From Amaurobius ferox (Eukaryota; Arthropoda; Arachnida; Araneae; Amaurobiidae): 64,000 nucleotides of DNA. Of the stretch, positions 46,904-55,563 are shown one piece after another. Made by a program: the position numbers and the translations under genes. Every line of letters begins with the position of its first letter. Within the stretch, counting starts at the first letter, position 1. Under the pieces are notes generated by a model that did no database searches, was not told where the DNA came from, and saw only the letters and a list, made by a program, of their open reading frames with translations. The DNA lies in contig OX578153.1 in NCBI GenBank assembly GCA_951213105.1, positions 54,746,020 through 54,810,019 of the forward strand, read 5' to 3'.

Positions 46904-46968
46904 AGTTTTTTTTCCATACCATTATTATATGTAACATCCATTTATATAGAAACATTTTTATTAAATAT

Positions 46969-47619
46969 TTATTTATCATCTTTGTTAGTTAATTGTCTCA
47001 AAAGATAAACACACTCTCTCAAGAATGATTTAGCTTCATATATCTCGCTAATTATTTTCTCTCGGTAAGGTTCTATTTCATGATGACCAAACTTTTTATT
47101 TAATTCACTCATCTGTATAGCTTGTACTTTTTTCCAATAAACATTAAAAAAGAGATCAGGTAATAGATCAAATTTATATTTAATCAAATAACAAAAATCT
47201 AATTTATGCATAAATTCTTCTATAAAATTTTCACTAAATGTTTGATATCTAGTTATATACAGCCAATTTAAATCATCTTTTAATTCTCTCATAGTATCTT
47301 CTGTAAGATTTTGAAATATTGATACTTTATATAAATCTAAATTATCAGAAAATTTTACGATAAATTCGTTACTTAAAGTTTGATATTGAGATATGTTTAC
47401 CCAATCTACTTTATCTTTACATTTTTCTATAAAATCTTCTGATAATTTTTGATATCTAGAAATTTTAGGCCAATCATCAAGTTGAGCAAATTCTTCAATA
47501 AAAGATTCAGACAGTGTTGAATATTCTAAAACTAAATCCCAATTTACATGATCTTTCAGATTTTTAATTACATCTTCAGATAAATTATTTCTGGAAAATT
47601 CATTCCAATCAATATCCAT
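46969..47619 (-). CDS. Protein with six 23-residue LSE-FI-W-YQ repeats
   Basis: 216 residues. From residue ~13 to ~150 there are six tandem 23-residue repeats with the pattern LSExFIxxFxDxxDWxxISxYQ, followed by a unique helical C-terminus. I recall closely similar repeats from nucleocytoplasmic large DNA viruses (irido-, asco- and marseillevirus-like), where they occur in multigene families of unknown role; that link is from memory. It starts at TAAATG right after the fibre-like gene and precedes the LRR gene, so two repeat-scaffold proteins sit together at the left end, the variable end of many Polintons. Function unknown; a host-interaction role is a guess. Confidence 0.75.
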   Translation of the reverse strand: MDIDWNEFSRNNLSEDVIKNLKDHVNWDLVLEYSTLSESFIEEFAQLDDWPKISRYQKLSEDFIEKCKDKVDWVNISQYQTLSNEFIVKFSDNLDLYKVSIFQNLTEDTMRELKDDLNWLYITRYQTFSENFIEEFMHKLDFCYLIKYKFDLLPDLFFNVYWKKVQAIQMSELNKKFGHHEIEPYREKIISEIYEAKSFLRECVYLLRQLTNKDDK

Positions 47620-47636
47620 TTATTAATGAAAAAATT

Positions 47637-48503
47637 TTAGAAAGGGATTTTTTCAATATGCATATAAGGTTTTAAAGCGTTACCATCGCATTTTATCTTT
47701 AATGTGATGATATCATCACGTTTACCATAAACAAAACAGGTTACTACATCTCTATTAACATTTAAAATTTCCTTACCATTGATTTCCAGAGATATCAGTG
47801 GACTTTTATCATATATATATTTACTTTCTACTGTATCATATATATCTATATATATGGAAATTTTCATATACATATCTGTAGATAATCGCATCTCTTGATC
47901 CAGTAATTTTGAGCTCATCATGTTGAAATTTACTTTTTTATAATCCCCATCTGTATGAAAATCATCTAGTATAGTAACCCAGATATCTCTATTGTCTAAA
48001 TATATTTTATTGACAGCATCTTTATCATTTTCAGGTTCAGAAACATTCGCAATTATTTTATTTTTTGCATCAAATTTATCATTCTGTAATATTAACGAAT
48101 TTTTTTCAAAATATCTTTTATTCACAACATTTTTTTCATCTTTAGGATCTGCTACATTTCCTATTCTTTTTCCTTTTGCATCGTAAGGTTTACCTTCTAA
48201 AGTATGTAAAGTTGCATCATTTAATTCTTTTATTCTCTTGCCTGTTTCTTCAGTAAAGGTTAAAAAACCCTCATCATATTTAGTTTTTATAAGATCTCTC
48301 AATTCAAAATAATTATTCTCTATTTTATTCAAAACAAAACTTTTAGTGGTTAAATCTAAATCATCTATAGGATTTTCACAATTTTTTAAAATTCTATTTT
48401 CCATATCATAATTTCCGTCATTCATTAATTTAAAACCTATACCAGGAGGTCCAATAAGTCCTTCTTTCATTTGATCATCATAAGGTGGATAATAAGCACT
48501 CAT
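47637..48503 (-). CDS. Fibre-like structural protein
   Basis: 288 residues. A short collagen-like GPPG segment (residues ~18-21) is followed by three repeats of a motif with the plan DxxxxxIxNVxxPxxxxDAVNKxY (near residues 32-60, 105-133 and 144-171), the motif typical of trimeric phage and viral fibre shafts. A unique, probably globular C-terminal domain follows (~175-288). It lies directly downstream of the major capsid gene, as expected for a spike or fibre decorating the particle. The assignment rests on motif pattern and position; no receptor or function can be read. Starts TAAATG. Confidence 0.65.
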   Translation of the reverse strand: MSAYYPPYDDQMKEGLIGPPGIGFKLMNDGNYDMENRILKNCENPIDDLDLTTKSFVLNKIENNYFELRDLIKTKYDEGFLTFTEETGKRIKELNDATLHTLEGKPYDAKGKRIGNVADPKDEKNVVNKRYFEKNSLILQNDKFDAKNKIIANVSEPENDKDAVNKIYLDNRDIWVTILDDFHTDGDYKKVNFNMMSSKLLDQEMRLSTDMYMKISIYIDIYDTVESKYIYDKSPLISLEINGKEILNVNRDVVTCFVYGKRDDIITLKIKCDGNALKPYMHIEKIPF

Positions 48504-48512
48504 TTATTAATT

Positions 48513-49841
48513 TTAAGATTTTAAACTCTTAACCATTGTTATAGTTTTATTTTTTAAATTTATAAAACATCTCTTTCTTTCTTTAAAAATAAAATAAAAC
48601 TTATATTCCTTTTGACTATTCGTTACCCAATTAAATTCAATATCTAAATTATTTAAATCAGTATAGTTTTCATGATTTGATAAGTCAAAATAAAAAATAG
48701 GATACAGATCACCAAAATTCTTCTTATATATCAAACATCCTGTTTCTGTATTAATATCGTTTAATCCTGCATGTAAAAGAGCTTCATACACTCTATTATA
48801 ATCTTTATTGGTAAAATTTGTTTTGTAACGCATAAGAGGAACTTGTTTATTATTAATCATCAACCAGCATTCAGTCATATCTATATTATCAAATATCATA
48901 TTATTTTTTTCATAATTACCATCTCTTTCAACATACTGAGGAATAACATAGACACCTAAAACTTCATCTGACGCTGTAGTTGCTGTCACAGATCCACTAT
49001 CGCTTCTATAGGGGCCTACCATCTTAAATCTATATCGATCCCAATTTACCTCTATATCTTTATCAGATAGATATGATTCCATAAACAAGCTTTCTGCAGA
49101 ATTTTTTAATTCTATATAAGGTAAATGCAAGGTTAAACCTTCAACTACTACCTTATAATTTTCGTTTCTTATATTAGTATATATCATATTCTTATTTTCA
49201 TTTCTTTGAATTTCTATTTTCACTTCAAAACCTGAAATTGTCTTTTCATATTCTCTAAAGAAATCGATTATATCTTTTAAAGGTGTAAATATTTTAATGA
49301 CATCTTTCGTTAGTTCCCATCTCTTTGCGAATCCTTCGTTATAATCTTTATTCATTTTCAAATTATTAAAAAATTCAGTTATTTTAGTAGTATCTTCCAA
49401 AGTACCATCATATTTGAACTCTTTACGGTCAGCTGAATCAGATGTATCTAGATAAAAAAATTCATTTTGAGCTTGTGATGTTGCATAATCAGGAGTATAA
49501 TGAATTAATCTTAAAACATGATTCATGATTGAAAAATTTGACTGTGTATTTGATTCAATTTCGGTATCTCCTATATGTACTTTTAAAGTTTTGATAAAAC
49601 CTCCGCCATTTACCAGACTCACATTTTCGTTTCCAATGGATGATTTATCATTTTTTGTAATTTTTAATTTTAGTTCAAGATATCCTCTAGAATATAAAAT
49701 TTTTGCTTTAGTATCATTAATATGAAAAACATAGGTAGCATTCTCATCTGAACTATGTTCTTTTGGATGAATTTCTCTTAATTCATAACTTTTAATGTGA
49801 TCATTATAATAATAACGAGTATCACTTAAATCATAAATAAT
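48513..49841 (-). pseudogene. Major capsid protein, double jelly-roll type (start codon lost)
   Basis: The frame opens at 49,841 directly after the upstream ORF's TAA (49,842-49,844) and runs 442 codons to 48,513. Polinton-type signs are an N-terminal strand YLELKLKI and VNGGG, and C-terminal blocks RYKTNFTNKDYNRVYEALL and YPIFYFDLS. Other genes here read TAA-ATG at the junction; this one reads TAA-ATT, so the expected start appears lost by one substitution. The next usable start is well inside the fold (GTG at 49,622). The rest of the frame is open, which suggests a recent loss. Product: hexon-like shell protein of the putative particle. Confidence 0.8.
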
Positions 49842-49983
49842 TTATTTAGGAAGAATTTTTAAACCACCTCCTTTCTTTTTCATAGAAAATATTTCATTTA
49901 ATTTATTCATTACATTGGGTAACAAAACCTTTAAAAATACTTGTATTTTTTTTACTTTTTCTATATAATCTATGTTTATTCAT
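49842..49983 (-). pseudogene. Short capsid-region ORF (~46 codons) with a 1-bp frameshift
   Basis: It starts at ATG (49,981-49,983) in an AAATAAATG context right after the penton stop (49,988) and ends at the TAA touching the major capsid frame. The span is not a multiple of three: after a few codons the meaningful frame (a basic amphipathic helix, MKKKGGG and an LKILPK end) is one base off, near an AAA run. It could be a small basic core or membrane-active protein, as in adenovirus-like gene orders, but I do not recognise it. Confidence 0.45.
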
Positions 49984-49987
49984 TTAT

Positions 49988-50684
49988 TTAAGAAGAAATA
50001 AAATTAAATTCTACAGCTCCTTTATTTAAATCTATTAATTCACCTTTTTGATTAGTAATCCTCATTTTTATTCTTTCAACAGGATCCAATTTAACAGGAA
50101 AATATATCCAATTATTAAATTATTTTGAAATTATACTACCTGGAGGGTTTTTATTAGTGAAAGAATATATATATAACTTCTGAATTATATTGATTTATTA
50201 AAGATCCTTTTACAACATCACAGTGAATATAAATATTATCATTTCCGTTGGATATATCAGCAATATGTTCACCTTCAACCTCTGTTTCTTCATCATAACT
50301 TCCATATGTTGGTTTTAAAAAGCCTATAATTTTATGAAAGTTACTTTTTGTAAAATCAATTACCCAATCTTTTTTCAGTTTAATAGATATTCTTTGTCTT
50401 GCTTCAAAAATACCAAATTTGACAGGTGGATCCTTACCAAATATTTTCATCATATACTCATTTAAACCTCTTACAGTATAATTACCATTTGAGATAGTAA
50501 TTGTTCTATCTGTGCCTAATGCATACATTCTAAATATGTTATTTCCATAATTCTTACTTATATTAAACGAGGAAACTTCCATAGAGAATGAGTGTAAAGC
50601 TAATTTTTTTATTTTAAGAGGTGTAATAAAATTTACAGTAAATTCCTCTGATCTCTCATGACCTTCAGATTTTAGTATTATCAT
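49988..50684 (-). pseudogene. Minor capsid (penton-type) protein, single jelly roll (frameshift and stop)
   Basis: The first frame (50,684-50,154) has the N-terminal strand FTVNFITPLKIKKLALHSFS, the EARQRISIKLKKDW middle and NIYIHCDVVKGSLINQ. The remaining ~55 codons, with an NNWIYFPV...ERIKMRITNQKGELIDL pattern typical of the family's C-terminus, follow in another frame. The shift lies in a (TA)n run near 50,165 (four extra bases), and TAA interrupts at 50,120-50,122. The protein would form the fivefold vertices. It overlaps the protease gene by 4 bp (50,681-50,684). Confidence 0.8.
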
Positions 50685-51493
50685 TTATACATAACAAAAT
50701 TTTCATTATAGTCACTAGGTTTTTGTGTAGGAAATGATTTGAGAACATTTTTAGGTGATATACCTTTATTCCTTTCTCTTATATATTTCATACAAAATAT
50801 ACCACATTTCACAGATGAAGGTTTCTGTAAAAAACTATCATTATAACCTATTTTTTTATTGGATGTAACAAGAAATGATTTAATATTTTTAGGAATATAG
50901 TCCTTCTTCATATTGTCATATTCACCAAACGGATCAAAATATTCTACATATTTATATTTAGGATCATTATAATAACAAACCCAATGAGTTCCGGGGCCTG
51001 TTGATACATCTAAATTAATGATTCCATTTTCAAATTTTCCTATTGTTTTAGGTAATAAATCGGAGGTAAACACACCTCTAAATCCTTTTTCATTTTTCAT
51101 ATTTTCTTTAATCATTTTGTCACTAATTCCCACGGTTGATATATTCCCTTTCCAAGTTTTTTTTTCCCCAGATCCTTTCATCTTTTTTTGTATAGTTGAA
51201 CTAGCTAATCCTGATAAAGCACCTGTTGCTAATGGTAGACCTACAAATTTAGTCAAAGCTGATGCAATGGGTATAAGAAATGGTAAAAATCCTCCATTTT
51301 TATCTAATTGAGTTTTACTAATTGTAATTCTTTTTCCATTAATAATATGATTAATTTGAGTTTTAGTTAAATACATCTCATGATTAGGAGTTTTAGATAT
51401 ATTTATTTCTAATGTTACTTCTACTTTATTTCTAAAAGCTGATTTAAGTTTATTTTTCTGACCTTCACTCAAATAAACTTTATATTTTATCAT
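50681..51493 (-). CDS. Adenain-like cysteine protease fused to a minor-capsid-like N-terminal domain
   Basis: 270 residues. The N-terminal ~110 have a basic LSEGQKNKLKSAF...LTKTQINHI region, then NGGFLPFLIPIASAL and a Gly/Ala-rich hydrophobic stretch (69-98), the plan of a Polinton minor virion protein. The C-terminal half is a C48/adenain-type protease: catalytic His170 (GTHWVCYY), Asp187 (EYFDPFG), Gln223 and Cys230 (SSVKCGIFC), in the circular order H-D-Q-C. It would mature capsid precursors. The fusion could put a substrate or anchor next to the protease. All catalytic residues are intact. Starts TAAATG. Confidence 0.88.
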   Translation of the reverse strand: MIKYKVYLSEGQKNKLKSAFRNKVEVTLEINISKTPNHEMYLTKTQINHIINGKRITISKTQLDKNGGFLPFLIPIASALTKFVGLPLATGALSGLASSTIQKKMKGSGEKKTWKGNISTVGISDKMIKENMKNEKGFRGVFTSDLLPKTIGKFENGIINLDVSTGPGTHWVCYYNDPKYKYVEYFDPFGEYDNMKKDYIPKNIKSFLVTSNKKIGYNDSFLQKPSSVKCGIFCMKYIRERNKGISPKNVLKSFPTQKPSDYNENFVMYK

Positions 51494-51496
51494 TTA

Positions 51497-52255
51497 TTAA
51501 CAGAGAAATTGTTTATGATATCGTTGTACATCATTATAAGTCATTTCTTTATTTTTTAATAACATATCTAACAATAAAGCTACTTGATTATACAATTTCT
51601 TTGATTTACTTCCATTACATATTTTTTCTGTTAAATTTGATAATACATTCAATCCTTTACCCACCTTCATTTCTTTACTACTTCGAATCATATTTAATCT
51701 ATGCATATAATTTTGCAACATATTTTCTTTATTTTTAATTTCTTTTATATCATTCTTTTTCTGGTTTAATTCCTCCTCTGAAAAATTTTTAGCTATAGAA
51801 ATTGTACTTTTTAAGTTGCCTCTTTTCTTAGATAATCCTTCTTTTAACTGTTTAGCTCTTCCATACATCTCCTCTAATTTTTCTTGATCATTTAAAAATA
51901 CTGACGGTCTGTATAATTTTTCCTCTTTTAAATATTTTAAATTTAAATTTTGATCGATATCATAAGTATAAGATACTAATTCTTTCACAGCTTCAATAGG
52001 CTCTTCTATAGATGGAAATGAAATATTTTCTACAACATTTTGAATACTTTTTACAACTTCTTTATTTGATTTTTCATATTTTTCAATTTCTTGAGTGACT
52101 GGTTTATGAAATTCTTCTAAGGTCTTTTGAATACCTATTTTGTCTTTTAGTTGATCTTCATTATTCTTTCTTATTTCTTTTTCTATTTTTACTAATTTAA
52201 TTGAATCTTTTATTTGCTTTATAAACTTGTGTTTCCGTTCTTTTTCTAAGTTCAT
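51497..52255 (-). CDS. Coiled-coil Polinton protein of unknown function
   Basis: 252 residues, mostly charged helix. Lys/Glu-rich heptads span ~1-75 and ~115-190. The C-terminal helix pair (VALLLDMLLKNKEMTYNDVQRYHKQFL) resembles the end of a coiled-coil protein repeatedly found beside the protease in Polintons. First gene of the leftward block, diverging from the ATPase over a 76-bp shared promoter. Probably a virion or scaffold protein, by position only. Confidence 0.65.
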   Translation of the reverse strand: MNLEKERKHKFIKQIKDSIKLVKIEKEIRKNNEDQLKDKIGIQKTLEEFHKPVTQEIEKYEKSNKEVVKSIQNVVENISFPSIEEPIEAVKELVSYTYDIDQNLNLKYLKEEKLYRPSVFLNDQEKLEEMYGRAKQLKEGLSKKRGNLKSTISIAKNFSEEELNQKKNDIKEIKNKENMLQNYMHRLNMIRSSKEMKVGKGLNVLSNLTEKICNGSKSKKLYNQVALLLDMLLKNKEMTYNDVQRYHKQFLC

Positions 52256-52331
52256 TTATATAATATTAATTTTTTACTGCAGCTAATTTTATTTTTACTG
52301 CAGCAAATTTTATTTTTACTGCTAGTAAATT
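52256..52331. promoter_or_regulatory. Divergent promoter with a threefold 20-bp repeat
   Basis: Contains three tandem copies of a TTTTTACTGCAGCTAATTTTA-like unit, the third diverged to ACTGCTAGTAAATT before the ATPase ATG. It is the only spacer between the two divergent gene blocks, so it should serve both. CTGCAG is a 6-bp palindrome. Confidence 0.6.
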
Positions 52332-53050
52332 ATGATAAAAATTAAAGATTACACGGAACCAGAAGAATTACCTGATCCTAAACAACATCCTTTGTTACCT
52401 AAACATCCATTTAGATTGCTTATAGTAGGATCTTCAGGTTCAGGTAAAACAAATTTACTGTTAAATTTGATTTATGATTTATTATTTTTTGATGCATTAT
52501 ATATATGTGCAAAAGATTTATACGAACCTAAATATTCTAAATTACAAGAAAAATATACATTGTTTGAAGATATAGAAAGAGAAGATATTTTGAAATGTAA
52601 GAATATAAAGAATAAGAAAAGATTATTAGAATTATATGATAAATACAAAAAAAAGTATTATTTTCTTCAGATCAAAATTTTATTACTGTAGATGATTTAA
52701 ATCCTACATTAAAGAATTTAGTTATTTTTGATGATTGTGTGACTGAGAAAGATAAAAAAAACATTCGAGAATTATTTATCAGAGGTAGAAAGAAAAACGC
52801 ATCCATTATTTATTTATCTCAGTCATATTTTTTAACACCTATCGATATAAGAAGGAACTGTAATTACGATATATTTTTCACTCTACAACCAAAAGAAAAT
52901 CAACAGATTATAAGAGAGATAGATGGTATATTAAGTATTGAAGAATTCAAACAAATATATAATAAAAGTGTTCAAGAAAAATACGATTTTTTTATGTTAG
53001 ATTTAGTGAATCCAGAAATAAGATACAGGAAAAAATTTCATCCTATATAA
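52332..53050 (+). pseudogene. FtsK/A32-type packaging ATPase (one frameshift)
   Basis: The N-terminal frame (52,332-52,691) carries the Walker A motif IVGSSGSGKTN (residues ~31-41). Near 52,661-52,667, in TTTTCTTC, the frame shifts. The following frame gives SSDQNFITVDDLNPTLKN, Walker B NLVIFDDCV and the ELFIRGRKKNASIIYLSQSYF sensor/arginine region, to TAA at 53,050. The fold is that of HerA/FtsK packaging motors that pump DNA into capsids. One missing base in a T-run is the only defect. Its ATG (GTAAATTATG) is the one start in the element without a TAAATG context. Fifty-three bp downstream of the threefold repeat. Confidence 0.87.
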
Positions 53051-53440
53051 ATGGATGTATATTTAGAAAAAAGATTGTATGTTTACAGAAAGAGTAGAAA
53101 TTTGTATCAAAAGATAAGTATTTCATTATCATTAAGTAAGGTTATTCTAAGTGGAACGGGTTTATCAGCAATAGCCTTTCTACCGCTTGCTTTTTTAAGT
53201 TTATCAGTTGGAATAGTAGAAGCTATTGCTCTTACATTAAAAATTGCGGAAAGAAAGGAAGAATATAGACATTGTTATAATTTTTATAAAGAACTCATTA
53301 ATTCGTTTAAAGCTAAGGATATGACAGAAGAAGAAATTTATATGTGTGAAAAGGATTTCATAAAAAGTTTAAAATTTAATCCAGTTGAAAAATACGTAAA
53401 ACAAATGCAATTGAATGGATATAAATTTCTAAATAAATAA
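53051..53440 (+). CDS. Two-helix membrane protein conserved in Polintons
   Basis: 129 residues. Two hydrophobic segments (residues ~27-47 and ~49-64: VILSGTGLSAIAFLPLAFL and SVGIVEAIALTL) are followed by a charged helical domain with YNFYKELINSF and MTEEEIYMCEKDF. The layout, two TM helices plus a helical bundle, resembles SLATT-like proteins, but I cannot assign it firmly. Starts immediately after the ATPase stop (TAA-ATGG) and ends where the next gene starts, so the three frames are contiguous. Confidence 0.7.
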   Translation: MDVYLEKRLYVYRKSRNLYQKISISLSLSKVILSGTGLSAIAFLPLAFLSLSVGIVEAIALTLKIAERKEEYRHCYNFYKELINSFKAKDMTEEEIYMCEKDFIKSLKFNPVEKYVKQMQLNGYKFLNK

Positions 53441-53968
53441 ATGGTGTGTAAAAAAAATATTCATATTTTTAAAGAAATAAAAGGTGGAGGTTATATAGGT
53501 TTAATTAGAGGTGGTGATATTATTGGATTGTTACAAGATAAAATAAATCCTCCAGAATTGCATTTACCAGGATATCAATATTGTGGTCCATTTACAAAAT
53601 TAGAAAAAAGATTAAAAAGAGGTGATCCTGGAATAAATAGAGTTGATAAGTTATGTAAAAAACATGATATTGAATACAATAAAACAAAAGATACAAAACT
53701 GAGACATGTTGCTGATCAAGAATTAATAGATGATTTAAATGCTATACAAGATCCAACATTTCGAGAAAAATTAGATAGAGGAATTATTAAACCTATTATT
53801 AAAGCTAAAAAAACTTTTGGATTAGGTCTTTCTATATATTGTGTCAAGTGTAAAGATAAAACCCCAACTAAAAATTATCATAAAACTACTTCTAAAAATA
53901 ATAAACCAGTTGGTAAAGGTATCTGTACTATTTGTGGAAGTAAAAAGAATACTTTTTTAGGAATTTAA
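53441..53968 (+). CDS. Phospholipase A2-like virion protein with C-terminal zinc ribbon
   Basis: 175 residues. The region 41-100 has the parvovirus-type PLA2 plan: a Ca-binding loop PGYQYCGPF (44-51), a GDPGINRVDKLCKKHDIEY active-site helix (His75-Asp76) and a second helix RHVADQELIDDL with Asp92. A CxxC...CxxC zinc ribbon follows (Cys134, 137, 162, 165) ending GSKKNTFL. PLA2-like domains of this kind occur in Polinton and adintovirus capsid genes and are thought to act on membranes. Both catalytic residues are present. TAA-ATGG start. Confidence 0.85.
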   Translation: MVCKKNIHIFKEIKGGGYIGLIRGGDIIGLLQDKINPPELHLPGYQYCGPFTKLEKRLKRGDPGINRVDKLCKKHDIEYNKTKDTKLRHVADQELIDDLNAIQDPTFREKLDRGIIKPIIKAKKTFGLGLSIYCVKCKDKTPTKNYHKTTSKNNKPVGKGICTICGSKKNTFLGI

Positions 53969-53970
53969 AA

Positions 53971-54968
53971 GAGGTCTATTATAATCCAGAAACAGGTTAT
54001 TGTGGTATTCAAGAATTGAAAAGAAAAACAGGGTTACCTAATGTTGAAGAATTTTTACATGAACAAGATGTATATACTAGATATAAACCTGTCATTTGTA
54101 AATTTAAAAGAAGAAGAGTTTATGTTCCAAACAGTAATAATCAATTTGACGCTGATTTGTTATTTATAAAAAAATTATAGCAAATATAATGATGGAACTA
54201 ATTATTTGTTAACGGTTATAGATGCTTTTAATAAATATGGTTGGGCTTTTCCTATAAAAAGAAAAAACATCTGAAGAAGTAGTACAAGGTTTTAAACAAG
54301 TTTTTAAAGAAAGAATACCAAAATTCATTTTGACAGATGAAGGTACTGAATTTACAGGAAAACAGACACAAAAATTATTTAAAGATAATAATATACATTG
54401 GTTTACAACTAAAAATAAAGAAATAAAATCTGCAATAGCTGAGAGATTTAATAGAAGTATAAGAGGAAAAATTATAAAATATATGCATGCTAACAATACT
54501 AAAAGATATATTGATGTATTACCCAAATTACTTAAAAATTATAACAATTCATATCATAGATCAATAAAAATGACACCCGTTGAGGCTAGAGAAAATGAAT
54601 CTCAAGTTTATAAAAATTTATATACGAAAAAAATCATAAAAAAACCTAAATTTAAGATAGGAGATAGTGTTAGAATATCTACAATTAAGAAAACATTCAG
54701 AAAAGTAGATGATTCTACATTTACTGAAGAGATTTTTATAGTTTCTGAAGTATTAAAAACAGATCCTATTACTTATCGATTAAAAGATTTAAACAGTAAA
54801 GAAATTGAAGGAACTTTTTATGAAAATGAAATGGTAAAATAAAATAAAAAAGAGGATGTATATAAAATTGAAAAAATCATAAAAAAGAAAGGAAATAAGT
54901 ATTTTGTAAAATGGCTAGGATATCCTGACGAATTTAATAGTTGGACATCTGAATTAGTTCATATATAA
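53971..54968 (+). pseudogene. Polinton DDE integrase with chromodomain (two frameshifts, one stop)
   Basis: The N-terminal part (VYYNPETGYCGIQELKRKTG ...) runs into the RNase H-fold core. Catalytic residues are all kept: Asp at 54,154 (FDADLLF), Asp at 54,336 (LTDEGTEF) and Glu at 54,441 (AIAERFNR), giving D-D-34-E spacing. The frame shifts at an A7 run (~54,168) and an A6 run (~54,263), one extra A each. After TAA (54,840-54,842) the same frame continues as a chromodomain (YKIEKIIKKKGNKYFVKWLGYP...NSW, 54,858-54,965), which normally steers integration. The start is unclear because the frame overlaps the end of the PLA2 gene. Both frameshifts being homopolymer gains makes sequencing or assembly error possible. 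Confidence 0.88.
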
Positions 54969-55304
54969 ATGATTGATTTAAAGACAAAATTAATCTATGA
55001 TTCGGAAGAAGAAGAATATTTTTATGTTATCGATTACGAAAGTTTAAAACAAAGATATAATAGTAGAGTTTGTTATTTTAATCGATTAAGAAGGAGATAT
55101 AATATTTCTCAAGAAGTTGAGGATATGTTTTTAAAATTTTTAGATTTTATGTATTATGAGAAATCAATTAACTATTACTATTTTATGAAAAAGATTTGTG
55201 ATATTTTTAATATTGAAAATAATATAAAAGTTCAAAAAGTTAAAAAGAAATATGAAAAAATATGGAATGATTTCTTACAAAGTATTTCAAAAAATGTTTC
55301 CTAA
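54969..55304 (+). CDS. Hypothetical acidic/aromatic protein
   Basis: 111 residues, rich in Tyr, Phe, Lys and Glu, with an acidic DSEEEEYFY stretch near the start and a basic helical second half. No domain recognised. Its last residues (SKNVS) are encoded by the start motif of the next gene. TATATAAATG start directly behind the chromodomain stop. Confidence 0.55.
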   Translation: MIDLKTKLIYDSEEEEYFYVIDYESLKQRYNSRVCYFNRLRRRYNISQEVEDMFLKFLDFMYYEKSINYYYFMKKICDIFNIENNIKVQKVKKKYEKIWNDFLQSISKNVS

Positions 55305-55311
55305 TAAATGG
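55286..55311 (+). promoter_or_regulatory. Conserved Polinton start motif (zinc protein gene)
   Basis: TCAAAAAATGTTTCC followed by TAATAAATGG. It overlaps the last codons of the preceding ORF. Confidence 0.7.
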
Positions 55312-55556
55312 AGGTTACAAAAAAGTGCATACACTGTTTGACTATGAAATCAGTAAATGAGTTTTACATATATCATAGAAATGGAAAAATTAATTTCCAA
55401 AGTCGTTGCAAATGTTGTGATTCCATAATTAAATATAAAAAAAATATATGTGAATGTGGAAAGCAATATACATATACACACAAAAAGAGACATTTGAGAA
55501 GTAATTATCACAGTAAGCATCTTCTAGAAAAAATTATTTCAAAAAATGTTTCCTAA
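55308..55556 (+). CDS. Small Cys/His-rich zinc-binding protein
   Basis: 82 residues. A KCIHC...CKCC pair of knuckles (C7-x2-C10 ... C34-x-C36/C37) forms a first treble-clef-like site. A second CECG...H...H arrangement (CECGKQYTYTHKKRHLRSNYH) looks like a C2H2-type finger. Its C-terminus IISKNVS is shared with the preceding ORF because both stop codons lie in the conserved start motif. Placed directly before the polymerase, it may act in replication or transcription; this is position-based inference. Confidence 0.6.
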   Translation: MEVTKKCIHCLTMKSVNEFYIYHRNGKINFQSRCKCCDSIIKYKKNICECGKQYTYTHKKRHLRSNYHSKHLLEKIISKNVS

Positions 55557-55563
55557 TAAATGG
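55536..55563 (+). promoter_or_regulatory. Conserved Polinton start motif (DNA polymerase gene)
   Basis: Same block as at 55,286, overlapping the end of the zinc-protein ORF and ending in the polymerase ATG. Confidence 0.7.
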
